Shown here: positions 9,733-18,200 of the stretch, piece after piece
Layout: the number at the start of each line of letters is the position of its first letter
Position numbering within the stretch: the first letter of the stretch is position 1
DNA from: DATIYF01 sp035517775
Lineage (GTDB): Bacteria; Acidobacteriota; Terriglobia; Terriglobales; Acidobacteriaceae
NCBI GenBank assembly: GCA_035517775.1
Contig: DATIYF010000083.1
Coordinates: forward strand, 1-64,000
Length of the DNA: 64,000 nt
Direction: 5' to 3'
The notes under the pieces: model-generated
What the model was told of the DNA's origin: nothing
The model's input: the letters and a program-made list of their open reading frames with translations, nothing else
Database searches by the model: none
Position numbers and translations under genes: made by a program

Positions 9733-11859
9733 TCACGGCGCCGAAGAAATGCCCCCGTACTTCGCCAGCCACTTCAACTCTTCCCGCACTTTGATCTTGC
9801 CGTGCCAGGGATTTTTATCGAGGGAGTGGCCTTCCCCTGGAAAAATCAGCAGAGCACTGGGGATATTCAGGGCGTGCAGAGCGTGATCGAGCAGATAGTC
9901 TTCGAGCACGGCCACGCGAACGTCGTCTGACCCGGCGACGATATGAGTGGGGGTGCGGACTCTATTGATCTGAAAGATCGCGGCTTCATCGTGATAGCGC
10001 TGCTGCGCCTCCCAGGGCAACCCCCCGAGAAAATAGGCGTCATCGAAGGTGGTATCGTCGTTGCCCCAGTTGCCGACATGTTCCACCGCTCCGGCGCCGG
10101 TGACGGCCGCCTTCCAGATCGTGCTTTGGGTGATCAGCCAGTTGGTCATGTAGCCGCCGTAGCTGTAACCGCCGATGGTGATGTGGCCGGGATCAGCGAT
10201 TCCGTCTTTCACCAGCGCATCTACGCCTTCGAGAATGTCTTTACCGGGGCGGGAGACGATCTGGGGAACAATCTGCTTGAGAAACTTGTCGCCGTAGCCA
10301 GTCGAGCCGCGATAGTTGGGCTCGAAAACCAGCCAGCCCTGGGTCGCCGCCAAGCGGTCCCAGACGTACCAATCGGCCTCGAAGTGGTTGCCGTCGGCGT
10401 CATTGGGGCCGCCGTGAATAAGGACGAACATGGGAAGATTTTTTGCTTCGAACTTCCCCGGAGGATACATCAGCATGCCCTCGACTCGGGTCCCGTCGTC
10501 GGCGGTCCAGTGATAAGTCTTGCCCTGCGGGAGATCGCGCTCAGTGAAGATCTGGTTGAATGAAGTTACGGGCTTTGCCTGTTGCAGCTTCTGCGGGCTC
10601 TCGGCGAAGTAGACTTCCGTGGGCTTCTGCAAAGCGGAATATGCGAATGCGATGCGCGAAGAGTGGGCGGCAGAGGCCGGGATTTCGTAGGTTCCGGACC
10701 AGCCGGGCTGCTCGGCAGGGGGTGCATCTGGCTTGAGCTGGGAGTAGAGATGCACCTCGGTACCGAGTCGCCCGGTGAAAAGTACGCCGCCATCTGGTGT
10801 GAGGGAATAGCCGGTTATTGCGCCATCGAAGTCAGCCGCCCAACGGGTGGCTTCTCCGCTATCGGCATCTACCCAGTAGAGGCGGGGCTGAGTGTCTTCA
10901 TACCGGCCTTCGACTGAGCCTTCTTCCACGGTGAAGAAGATGTGCCGGCTGTCGGGCGCCCAGCGAATGCTCTGCTCCTGTGCCTGGTTGTGAGTGACCT
11001 GGTGAGGCGGCTGGCTGGGGGAAGCGCCCGCCAATTCCACGGTGTAGATTTCGAACTCACTTATTCTTTCTTCGCGCTGAGAAATTGAGGTGGTCACGAA
11101 GGCCAAACCGCGGCCGTCTGGCGAGGCGGCCAACTGGTCGGCACGCCAGGGGGTGACCGCCAGGGCCTGCGACCCGGCGGTGAGATCGGGCTGTTCCTGC
11201 GTGTCGGGAGCGGGCCTGGTTCCTTCTTTAGCCCGGCGGGCAGCCGCCTCCGCCACCTCTATGGCGAAGATCGTATCGCCGCGCTCGGCGGCGCGATATT
11301 GCTCTACATCCTTCCACTCTTTTTCGTAAGCATCTTTTTGTCCTTTGCTGCGAGGCTGGCGGGTGGCGTAGTAAAGGGTGCGCGAGTCGGGCGACCAGGT
11401 AAAAGCATGCACGTCTTCGTCGCTGTGGGTGACAGGAAACGCCTCGCCGCCATCCGGAGAGATCAGATAGAGCTGCCCCGTCTCGGTGCTGGCCGTGGTG
11501 GTCCAGGTGTTGGTTTCCATGTTGTCGGGCCGATTGCGGTCGGAAAGGAAGGCGATCCAGTGCCCGTCGGGCGACCACTGAGGGCTGGAGTCCTGACCCG
11601 ACTGGGTAAGCGGGACCACTCCGGCGCCCTCGCGATAGAGCCATAAGTCCTGGCGAAAGCTGTTCTGCACCCAGTCGGCGCGCTCGGTGGCGATGACGGC
11701 GGAACGGCCGTCAGGGGAAAGCCGAATGCCATCAAAACTGACCGAATTGAAGAACTCATCGAGCGTGAGCCTGGGTTTGGCGGCGGCCTGGAGTGCTGAG
11801 GGTGGGATCAAGAACAGAGAAGAGAGTAGCGCGCATAGCAACAATTTTTGTGTATTCAT
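9733..11859 (-). CDS. Exported S9-family serine peptidase (acylaminoacyl-peptidase-like)
   Basis: 708 residues from the ATG at 11859. That start gives a clear signal peptide (MNTQKLLLCALLSSLFLIPPSALQA); the ORF can be extended upstream, but without coding character. The N-terminal part is a WD40-like beta-propeller with repeated SPDGR/SPDSR units (about 30-400). The C-terminal alpha/beta hydrolase domain carries the catalytic Ser in GGYSYGGY (about residue 565), the Asp in GSDD and the His in GEGHSLD. The enzyme should hydrolyse short peptides in the periplasm, probably for nutrition or turnover. No link to the polysaccharide genes is evident. Confidence 0.92.
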   Translation of the reverse strand: MNTQKLLLCALLSSLFLIPPSALQAAAKPRLTLDEFFNSVSFDGIRLSPDGRSAVIATERADWVQNSFRQDLWLYREGAGVVPLTQSGQDSSPQWSPDGHWIAFLSDRNRPDNMETNTWTTTASTETGQLYLISPDGGEAFPVTHSDEDVHAFTWSPDSRTLYYATRQPRSKGQKDAYEKEWKDVEQYRAAERGDTIFAIEVAEAAARRAKEGTRPAPDTQEQPDLTAGSQALAVTPWRADQLAASPDGRGLAFVTTSISQREERISEFEIYTVELAGASPSQPPHQVTHNQAQEQSIRWAPDSRHIFFTVEEGSVEGRYEDTQPRLYWVDADSGEATRWAADFDGAITGYSLTPDGGVLFTGRLGTEVHLYSQLKPDAPPAEQPGWSGTYEIPASAAHSSRIAFAYSALQKPTEVYFAESPQKLQQAKPVTSFNQIFTERDLPQGKTYHWTADDGTRVEGMLMYPPGKFEAKNLPMFVLIHGGPNDADGNHFEADWYVWDRLAATQGWLVFEPNYRGSTGYGDKFLKQIVPQIVSRPGKDILEGVDALVKDGIADPGHITIGGYSYGGYMTNWLITQSTIWKAAVTGAGAVEHVGNWGNDDTTFDDAYFLGGLPWEAQQRYHDEAAIFQINRVRTPTHIVAGSDDVRVAVLEDYLLDHALHALNIPSALLIFPGEGHSLDKNPWHGKIKVREELKWLAKYGGISSAP

Positions 11860-11972
11860 TGGCCCAATTTTGTCCGAACGAGTTTTATACAACCAGAGTC
11901 GTGCGGAGGTAAACCGCAAATGACGGGCGTAGTGGCCGCGAGTCATAAAGGTGGCAATTGCCTGCCGTCATA

Positions 11973-13238
11973 TCAGGAGGCCGCGGCGGCCGGGCTTAGA
12001 TGCACTCGCGCGTCTTCCTTCAAGATGCGCCAGAGAAGCCACAGTATCGCCACCAAGGCGGGCACCGAAAGTTGCACATGAGTCCACAGGGCGAGCGGGC
12101 CGAATAAGGGCAAGAGGTAGGTGAGGTAGAGGAGGACACGCAGGGCTGGCGAGCCCGGGTGCTGAAGGTTTTGCAATGCCCAGTCGGCGAGCAAGAGCAA
12201 AGCTGGAGCGAGCACGAGCAAGTCATACACAAATAAATGCGGATTCACCAGGAGCGCCGCCAAAATCAAAGCTGGGAAGCGAAGCGCCAGCGGACCGGAC
12301 GACTTCCAGCAAGAGACCGCCAAAACCAGGACGGCGAAGGCACTGAGCCCATAGAGCGCCGACACGGCCGCCGGCCATGGAATCAGTAGCCACCAGAAAG
12401 AACGCAAAGAGTGCATCTGGGCGGCCGCGTACCCCGGTTCCACGAGCGCTGTGGAATGAGTGATCCGCCACAGGGCAGCGGCGTATGAACGCATCACGGT
12501 GGGACCAAAGTACGCCCAGGCGAAGCCGAGTTGCGCCGCAACCGCAATCGCGACTCCTCCCAGCAACTTCCATCCGCGCGCCGCTACAAAGATCACGGCG
12601 ACAGCGATCAAAAACTGTGGCTTGAAGACCAGAGAGCCCAAGGCAAAACTGGCGAGCCAGTCATGTTTAGCCTGAAAGGCGTAGAACGCGACGGCAAAAC
12701 AGGCCAGAACAACGGCAGAGATTTGCCCGCGAAGCACAAAATGGAAGAAGGGCGGGAAGGCAAGGACCAGAAGCGCGATCAAACCAGGATCGGCCTGCAG
12801 GGTGGGGCATGAGCGCCAGACCAGCCAGCAGCAAAAGAAATACAGAATTATGGTGAGGATGGTCCAGAGCATGGCGGCCGCTAAGAAAGAGAATCGGCCG
12901 AAGAATGAAAAACAGAACGCTACTTGTGGCCCGTAGGCGAATGGCACGCGGACTGGGGTCGGATGGCCAAGCAATGCCTCGACTTCGTGATCCCCGACCT
13001 GTGGCTGGTAAAGATCCCCGGGCTGGTTTTGCGCAACTTCCCTGCCTGCGATATAGAAGGGAAGAAAATCCTGGAACTTGATGTTGCCGGCGCGGTCCAT
13101 GATGCCAGGCACTGCGAGGTCAACGATCACCACGCCCCAAACGCACAGCGCCAGGATGATGGCATGGGCGCGAATGCGCCGCGGGCTTAGCCAATCGGCC
13201 GCCTTCTGCAAGAAAGAGGGCATCGCAGCCGGCCTCAC
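11973..13238 (-). CDS. GT87/DUF2029-like polytopic membrane glycosyltransferase
   Basis: 421 residues with about ten hydrophobic helices. The first periplasmic loop has the pattern FQDFLPFYIAG...DLYQPQ, typical of the DUF2029/GT87 family of polyprenyl-phosphate-sugar-dependent mannosyl/arabinosyl transferases. An Asn-Pro-His motif (LVNPHLFVYDLL) near the C terminus also fits. It probably transfers a sugar from a lipid carrier on the outer face of the inner membrane; the acceptor is unknown. Its ATG overlaps the stop codon of the upstream lipoprotein gene (ATGA), so the two are translationally coupled. Confidence 0.8.
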   Translation of the reverse strand: MRPAAMPSFLQKAADWLSPRRIRAHAIILALCVWGVVIVDLAVPGIMDRAGNIKFQDFLPFYIAGREVAQNQPGDLYQPQVGDHEVEALLGHPTPVRVPFAYGPQVAFCFSFFGRFSFLAAAMLWTILTIILYFFCCWLVWRSCPTLQADPGLIALLVLAFPPFFHFVLRGQISAVVLACFAVAFYAFQAKHDWLASFALGSLVFKPQFLIAVAVIFVAARGWKLLGGVAIAVAAQLGFAWAYFGPTVMRSYAAALWRITHSTALVEPGYAAAQMHSLRSFWWLLIPWPAAVSALYGLSAFAVLVLAVSCWKSSGPLALRFPALILAALLVNPHLFVYDLLVLAPALLLLADWALQNLQHPGSPALRVLLYLTYLLPLFGPLALWTHVQLSVPALVAILWLLWRILKEDARVHLSPAAAAS

Positions 13239-13837
13239 TGCGCGGGTTCGGCGTTTTTCAGGGCGTCATCCAATCCCTGATCGCTGTTGGCGGGGGTATT
13301 CTCCACCATGCGCCAGCCATCGTCATAGTGGCGGAAGGTCACGGCGGAGGCGTACTGCATTTCCTCGTTGTAGAGCGCGGAGCCGACCGCGTTGATGGGC
13401 ACCCACTTCCAGCGGAAGTCCACCTGCGCGGTGGCGCCGTCTTTGCTGATGCCGGTGACCTGAATCAGCTCGCGCCGGGCCGCCGGCACGTTGAAATACT
13501 GGGAGAGCGAGGTATCGGCGGGAAGGATGCCGCGAAACACATTCACGCCGTTCGGGGTCAACACTACGTCCCAGCAGGGCGGCGGAGAAACCTCAGCCGG
13601 GCAGGGAGTGTTGGAGCCGGTGATCCAGCCCCGGCGCTGCATGACCAGATATTCGGGAGAGACGAAGTCTTTGTTCGAGACCACGCCGGTGCGCAGCCAG
13701 AATTCCTGGGTGGCGTTGAAGGTAGTGGAACCGGCGATCAAATCGGTGGCCAGGCGCCGGGTAAGGAAGTCGCGCGGCGAGCAGCCGAGGGCGAGCCAAA
13801 GCACCAGCATGAGCGGCGCGATGCGAAAGTTTCGCAT
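13235..13837 (-). CDS. Predicted lipoprotein of unknown function
   Basis: 200 residues from the ATG at 13837. A signal peptide ends in the lipobox LALGC (Cys at about residue 19), so the mature protein should be lipid-anchored. The mature part has no recognised domain; it includes a Cys pair (NTPCPAEVSPPPCWD) and a C-terminal segment, YASAVTFRHYDDGWRMVEN, reminiscent of NTF2-like or immunoglobulin-like folds. A longer start at 13891 would bury the signal peptide and is less likely. Coupled by ATGA to the GT87-like gene, so it may act with it. Confidence 0.7.
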   Translation of the reverse strand: MRNFRIAPLMLVLWLALGCSPRDFLTRRLATDLIAGSTTFNATQEFWLRTGVVSNKDFVSPEYLVMQRRGWITGSNTPCPAEVSPPPCWDVVLTPNGVNVFRGILPADTSLSQYFNVPAARRELIQVTGISKDGATAQVDFRWKWVPINAVGSALYNEEMQYASAVTFRHYDDGWRMVENTPANSDQGLDDALKNAEPAQ

Positions 13838-13943
13838 GAGGAAGATGAATTGGAACCAATTCGCCGGGGGGCTCTGAGTGGCCTGTGCCACCGCTGCCGG
13901 GTGTCGCGGGCGAAATGCGCCGCGCCACGCACTCTGAGCTTCC

Positions 13944-15068
13944 CTAGTTGAGGATTGTAACCAAACGCGACGGCCGCCGTGGCAGGAAAGGCCGATCGGC
14001 GATCTGCCGCTCGAAACTTTTCGACCACCGGCCAGGGATCGAGGCGCCGCAGCAACCGCAGTTCCCTTCCGGCGTCAGGCGGTAGTCCTTGATCAAATAG
14101 CCGTAGCGGGCAATCAAAGTCTCCCCGCACTGCCAGCAGCGGGTATCTTCCATGCCGCCCACGCCGCCTGGCAGATTGCCGGCGTAAATGTAGCGCAGGC
14201 CGGCCTGCTGGCCGAGCTCGGCGGCGCGGAGCAGGTCTTCCGGGCGGGTGTTGCGCGGACCATCCATTTTGTAATCTTTGTGGAAGGCAGTCACATGCCA
14301 GGGGATGTCGGGAGAAATGCGGGCGACAAACTCGGTCAGCTGGCGAAGTTCGTCCTGGGAATCATTGAATCCCGGAATCAGCAAGGTAACCAGCTCCAGC
14401 CAGAAACCCATGGCATGCAGAGACTTGATAGTCTGAAGAATCGGTCCGATGCGGCCGCCGAGTTCGTGATAGTGGCGGTCATCGAAGCTCTTCAGATCCA
14501 CTTTGTATAAATCTACCCAGGGGCGAAGATATTCGAGCACCTGCGGCGTGCCATTGCCATTGGAGACGAATCCGGTGACCAGGCCATGGGCTTTGGCTTC
14601 TTTGAAAACCGCGACCGCCCACTCGCTGGTAATCAGCGGCTCATTGTAGGTGCTGACCAGGACCTTGGCGCCCTGGCGCAGAGCGTCTTGCACCAGTTCC
14701 TCGGGAGAAGCTGCCAGCGGCGGCGAGATGGCATTGGGATCGCGCAGGGCCTGCGAAGTTACCCAGTTCTGACAATAGGCGCAGTGCAGGTCGCACCCCA
14801 ACATACCGAAGCTGTAAGCGAGGGCACCGGGATAGGCATGGAAAAAGGGCTTCTTCTCGATGGGATCACACTGCACCCCGGCGGCATAGCCCCAGGGGAC
14901 GTAAAGTGTTCCGCCCTGGTTGAAGCGCACCTTGCAGACGCCGGGCTGGCCCTCAGGAATGGGGCAACAGTGTCCGCACGCATAACAGCGCACCCGGTTG
15001 CGATCGAGCTTTTCGTACAGATCGCCTTCGCGCACCTGCTGGTTGACGATTTCGCGAAGCGTAGGCAC
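13944..15068 (-). CDS. amrS: Radical SAM protein AmrS (AmmeMemoRadiSam system)
   Basis: 374 residues, starting at a GTG with AGAGG about 7 nt upstream. It shows a PflA-like architecture: an N-terminal Cys-rich segment (CYACGHCCP), the radical-SAM iron-sulfur motif CDLHCAYC (CxxxCxxC), SAM-binding and barrel motifs (STYNEPLI, VDLKSFD) and a C-terminal rubredoxin-like Cys set (CWQCG...CGCCG). It matches the radical SAM member of the AmmeMemoRadiSam trio. The other members (AMMECR1 and Memo) are not in this window. The substrate is unknown to me. Confidence 0.88.
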   Translation of the reverse strand: MPTLREIVNQQVREGDLYEKLDRNRVRCYACGHCCPIPEGQPGVCKVRFNQGGTLYVPWGYAAGVQCDPIEKKPFFHAYPGALAYSFGMLGCDLHCAYCQNWVTSQALRDPNAISPPLAASPEELVQDALRQGAKVLVSTYNEPLITSEWAVAVFKEAKAHGLVTGFVSNGNGTPQVLEYLRPWVDLYKVDLKSFDDRHYHELGGRIGPILQTIKSLHAMGFWLELVTLLIPGFNDSQDELRQLTEFVARISPDIPWHVTAFHKDYKMDGPRNTRPEDLLRAAELGQQAGLRYIYAGNLPGGVGGMEDTRCWQCGETLIARYGYLIKDYRLTPEGNCGCCGASIPGRWSKSFERQIADRPFLPRRPSRLVTILN

Positions 15069-15133
15069 AACCGACCTCTACCTACATTGTAAACCTGGGC
15101 TTCGGGAGCGGAGGTTCGAAGATGACAGGTTGA

Positions 15134-15164
15134 GGGAAGGCTTCCCCAGCGGATCGCGTCCGCT
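15134..15164 (-). terminator. Tandem palindromes after the PilZ-GAF-Sel1 gene
   Basis: AGCGGA-N5-TCCGCT (15148-15164) overlaps the stop codon, and GGGAAG-G-CTTCCC (15134-15146) follows on the minus strand. They are plausible termination hairpins without a U-tract. Confidence 0.4.
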
Positions 15165-16887
15165 AGCGGTCGGTGTTGGCCGCGTCTTTCACGGTGAGGC
15201 CGTGTTGGGCGAGCCACTCGTTGGCCTGCTGTTGCGCAGAAATAATCTCCTCGCGCGATAAGCGGGAGGCCAGAGCTTCCACCCGGTACTTACTGGCCTC
15301 ATCACCGCCGGATTGCGCCAGAATGGACCAGAAGTAAGCTTTGCTTAAATCCTGAGTTACGCCGCGTCCGGCCCAGTAGTAGGCGCCCAGAGTGGCCTGG
15401 GCCACCACGTGGCCTTGCTCGGCCGCCAGCGAAAACCAATGCGCGGCCTGAGTGTAATCCTGGGGCACGCCTTCCCCGGTGGCGAAGTGCGCGCCCAGGG
15501 CAAATTGCGCCGTCGCATCTCCCTGCTGGGCCAGGCGCTGCAGACCCTGCCAATCACTCACGGCGGCAAGAGTGGGCGAAGGCAGAGTGGGAGCGGTCAG
15601 GAACTGGATGGGCTCCGAGGGCACGCGCCAGTGGCTCCATACGGCGGGCGCGAGGAACACCACAAAAGACCCAACCACGGCGGCAATTGCCAGAATCGCG
15701 AGGCCCCGATTCGGGGAAAAAAATCTTCGCCCGGCGGGGTTGCGTGATTCCTCAAGCGTTTCCGCGGGCGGCGCAGGGTCGTTTGTTCCCCCCGAGCCGT
15801 ACTGCGCAGAAGAAGGCCCGGCGGCGGAGACTTGCGGCGCATTCGGCTCTGGCGCCGCGCGAGAGGCCTCCGACTCAGCAAAGCGGACCGTCGCCTCAGA
15901 CAAGCGGGCCCGGGCTTCGAGCGCGTCCACGGCCTGCTGCACCGCTCCGAGAATAATGTAGGCGAGGTGATGCAGCGCGAGCCGCTGCCCGTCCCCGAAC
16001 CCGCCGGGAAGAGGTGAAAACACCTCCAGCAGGCCGATGACGCTCTCCCCTGAGCGCACCGGGGCGGCCGCGATAGAGCGAATGCCCAGAGCGCGGCAAC
16101 TGCCGCGGTCCACGCGGGAATCTTCTTCCGTATCGTCACAGGTCAGGAATAAGCCGGTGCGAACGCACTCGCCGGAAAAACCGGAGCCGATCTGCAGCCG
16201 GGCGCCCAGGCCAGGGGCGTCATCTCCGGCGCTGCCGCGGCAGACCATATGCTCGCCCTCAGAGATGGCAATCGCGGCGCCGGTTGCGCCCGTCAAACTC
16301 AGAGCCCGCCCGGCGATCAACTGCAAAGCCGAATTCAGGTCCGGCCCCAGCTGCTCAACGGCGTGCTGAACAGACTCGAGGGCGCTGAGGTTCACATCGC
16401 CCGGCCCTTGCACAACCTGGGGAGGGGGTTGTACCGCGGCCGGGGCAACAGCGGGCGCCGCCGCATTGGAGCCGGCCTGACGCGCCTCGATGTAATGAGC
16501 GCAGGCCACCATGGTGTTCACGAACAGCCATTCCTTCAGCCGCTGCAGCGAGGGGCCTGACATGCGGACGAAGGCAACACCAGTGCGCCCGGCCGGTTCC
16601 GACCATACCACCCGGCCCACAGCCGGTATATAGACGTTGTTCTCCGAGAGATCGAGATTGAATTCCAGGCTGCGCCCGAACTCCAGTTGCGCCGGGCCCT
16701 GGAAGCACAGGCCTTCTTCGCTGATATCCAGCACTTCGTTCAGGTCCAGCACGATGGCAGTAGATTTGCCTCGCATGCTGGCATAGGCAGGAGTATGCAC
16801 CTTCTGCCGCGCGGTGCGGCGGCGATTTGCGGCGGTGGGCCGAAGTGGCGAACTGAAAGAAGGCGCCTGCGCCCCGAGAGGCTCCAT
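15163..16887 (-). CDS. PilZ-GAF-TM-Sel1 multidomain protein
   Basis: 574 residues. A PilZ domain (about 20-125) has RRTAR (RxxxR) and DISEEG (DxSxxG). A GAF domain (about 175-315) is closely related to that of the amidase at 7046: both share a VCR(G/A)S segment, GFSG(E/A)C, CDD, RVD and IGLLE(V/A)FS. A disordered linker is followed by one transmembrane helix (about 395-415) and two Sel1-type repeats (about 450-530, GDATAQFALGAHFATGEGV...). I infer a membrane-anchored protein with c-di-GMP and GAF inputs in the cytoplasm and a periplasmic Sel1 protein-interaction domain, possibly a partner of the GAF-amidase. Confidence 0.85.
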   Translation of the reverse strand: MEPLGAQAPSFSSPLRPTAANRRRTARQKVHTPAYASMRGKSTAIVLDLNEVLDISEEGLCFQGPAQLEFGRSLEFNLDLSENNVYIPAVGRVVWSEPAGRTGVAFVRMSGPSLQRLKEWLFVNTMVACAHYIEARQAGSNAAAPAVAPAAVQPPPQVVQGPGDVNLSALESVQHAVEQLGPDLNSALQLIAGRALSLTGATGAAIAISEGEHMVCRGSAGDDAPGLGARLQIGSGFSGECVRTGLFLTCDDTEEDSRVDRGSCRALGIRSIAAAPVRSGESVIGLLEVFSPLPGGFGDGQRLALHHLAYIILGAVQQAVDALEARARLSEATVRFAESEASRAAPEPNAPQVSAAGPSSAQYGSGGTNDPAPPAETLEESRNPAGRRFFSPNRGLAILAIAAVVGSFVVFLAPAVWSHWRVPSEPIQFLTAPTLPSPTLAAVSDWQGLQRLAQQGDATAQFALGAHFATGEGVPQDYTQAAHWFSLAAEQGHVVAQATLGAYYWAGRGVTQDLSKAYFWSILAQSGGDEASKYRVEALASRLSREEIISAQQQANEWLAQHGLTVKDAANTDR

Positions 16888-17001
16888 GGGTACTGGCCCA
16901 ACATACTACTCCAGCTATCATAGCGGGGATTTTGAATTAGCTGTGGAAAAGCTGTGGGTTGCGGACTTGGACAGTCAGCACTGGGCGCGGCCTGCGGGCC
17001 C

Positions 17002-18081
17002 TCAATAAGCTCGAGGATTCGCAATGACCTCGGCAATTCGCACCGCGGCATGGCCATCCCAAAGGGGGATGGGCGATGGCGTTTTCCAGTTACCGGCGAG
17101 GGCGCAGTGCACCGCCTCCGGCAAGCGCGAGAAATCGCGGCCAACAATTACATTGGTTCCCTGCGAAACTGTAACTGGCCTTTCGGTGCTTTCGCGCAGA
17201 GTCAGACAAGGGACCCCGAGAAACGTGGTCTCCTCCTGAATTCCGCCCGAATCGGTGATGACCAAGGCCGCGCCCTGCTGGAGCGCCAGAAACTCAAGGT
17301 AAGGCACTGGCTCCAGGAGATGCACGCGGGCTTGAGCGCTCCGGGGGACCTCCAGGGCAGCCATGCGCTCCCGGGTCCGGGGATGAACGGGGAAGACAAT
17401 TTCCAGGCCGGAGCTGATCGTATTTAAAACGCCCAGAAGCTGACGCAAGCGCTCTGGCTCATCCACATTCGACGGACGGTGCAAGGTGACGAGTCCATAG
17501 CGCTGCGGCAGCCCGGCGGGCTTGCGGCCGGCGGCGTAGGGCAGCAGGCGAACCAGACTGTCAATCATGACGTTGCCGACGCGATGGATCTTTTCCGGCG
17601 CCACCCCCTCACGGATCAGGTTCTGGTCGCCATCCTCCGAAGGGGTGAAGAGAAGATCGGCGAGCTGGTCCGTAATCAGGCGGTTGATTTCTTCCGGCAT
17701 GGTGCGGTCTCTGGAGCGCAGCCCGGCCTCGACGTGGCCTACGGGGACGAGCAGCTTGGCGCAGACGATGGCAGCCGCCATGGTCGAGTTCACATCGCCG
17801 TAGACGAGGACCAGATCGGGTCGCCGCTCCATCACCACCGGCTCGAAGCGCGCCATGATTTCGGCGGTTTGCTGCGCTTGACTGGCGGAGCCCACCCCCA
17901 GGTTAACGTCGGGGGCAGGCATGGCCAGTTGCTGGAAAAAGACCTTGGACATGCTGGCGTCATAGTGCTGGCCGGTATGGACCAGACTCTGGCGGATGCC
18001 GGATGTTCCTGCCAGCGCCGCCAGCACCGGAGCGGCTTTCATGAAATTAGGGCGGGCGCCGACCACGTGAAGTACGTGCAT
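17002..18081 (-). CDS. wecB: UDP-N-acetylglucosamine 2-epimerase (non-hydrolysing)
   Basis: 359 residues, the usual length. It converts UDP-GlcNAc to UDP-ManNAc, a precursor for ManNAc or ManNAcA units of surface polysaccharides. Motifs: N-terminal VGARPNFMKAAP, LVHTGQHYD, VYGDVNST, GHVEAGLRS, THRPSNVD-like TLHRPSNVD, HPRTRERM and the UDP-binding DSGGIQEE. It lies downstream of the wecA-like gene on the same strand, separated by 119 bp that include a perfect palindrome. Confidence 0.95.
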   Translation of the reverse strand: MHVLHVVGARPNFMKAAPVLAALAGTSGIRQSLVHTGQHYDASMSKVFFQQLAMPAPDVNLGVGSASQAQQTAEIMARFEPVVMERRPDLVLVYGDVNSTMAAAIVCAKLLVPVGHVEAGLRSRDRTMPEEINRLITDQLADLLFTPSEDGDQNLIREGVAPEKIHRVGNVMIDSLVRLLPYAAGRKPAGLPQRYGLVTLHRPSNVDEPERLRQLLGVLNTISSGLEIVFPVHPRTRERMAALEVPRSAQARVHLLEPVPYLEFLALQQGAALVITDSGGIQEETTFLGVPCLTLRESTERPVTVSQGTNVIVGRDFSRLPEAVHCALAGNWKTPSPIPLWDGHAAVRIAEVIANPRAY

Positions 18082-18125
18082 GGCTCAGGCTTGCCTCAGA
18101 AAGAGAAGACTAGAGCACTCCGCGG

Positions 18126-18139
18126 CTTGCGTGCGCAAG
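18126..18139. terminator. Palindrome between wecA-like gene and wecB
   Basis: CTTGCG-TG-CGCAAG, 6-bp arms. It could be an RNA hairpin (5-bp stem, 4-nt loop) attenuating read-through into wecB, or an operator. Confidence 0.3.
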
Positions 18140-18200
18140 AAGTTTTCTAAGCCTAACTCGTGAAAGAGCGCGAAGGAACTCGAAGAGCGGTCAGCCGCGG

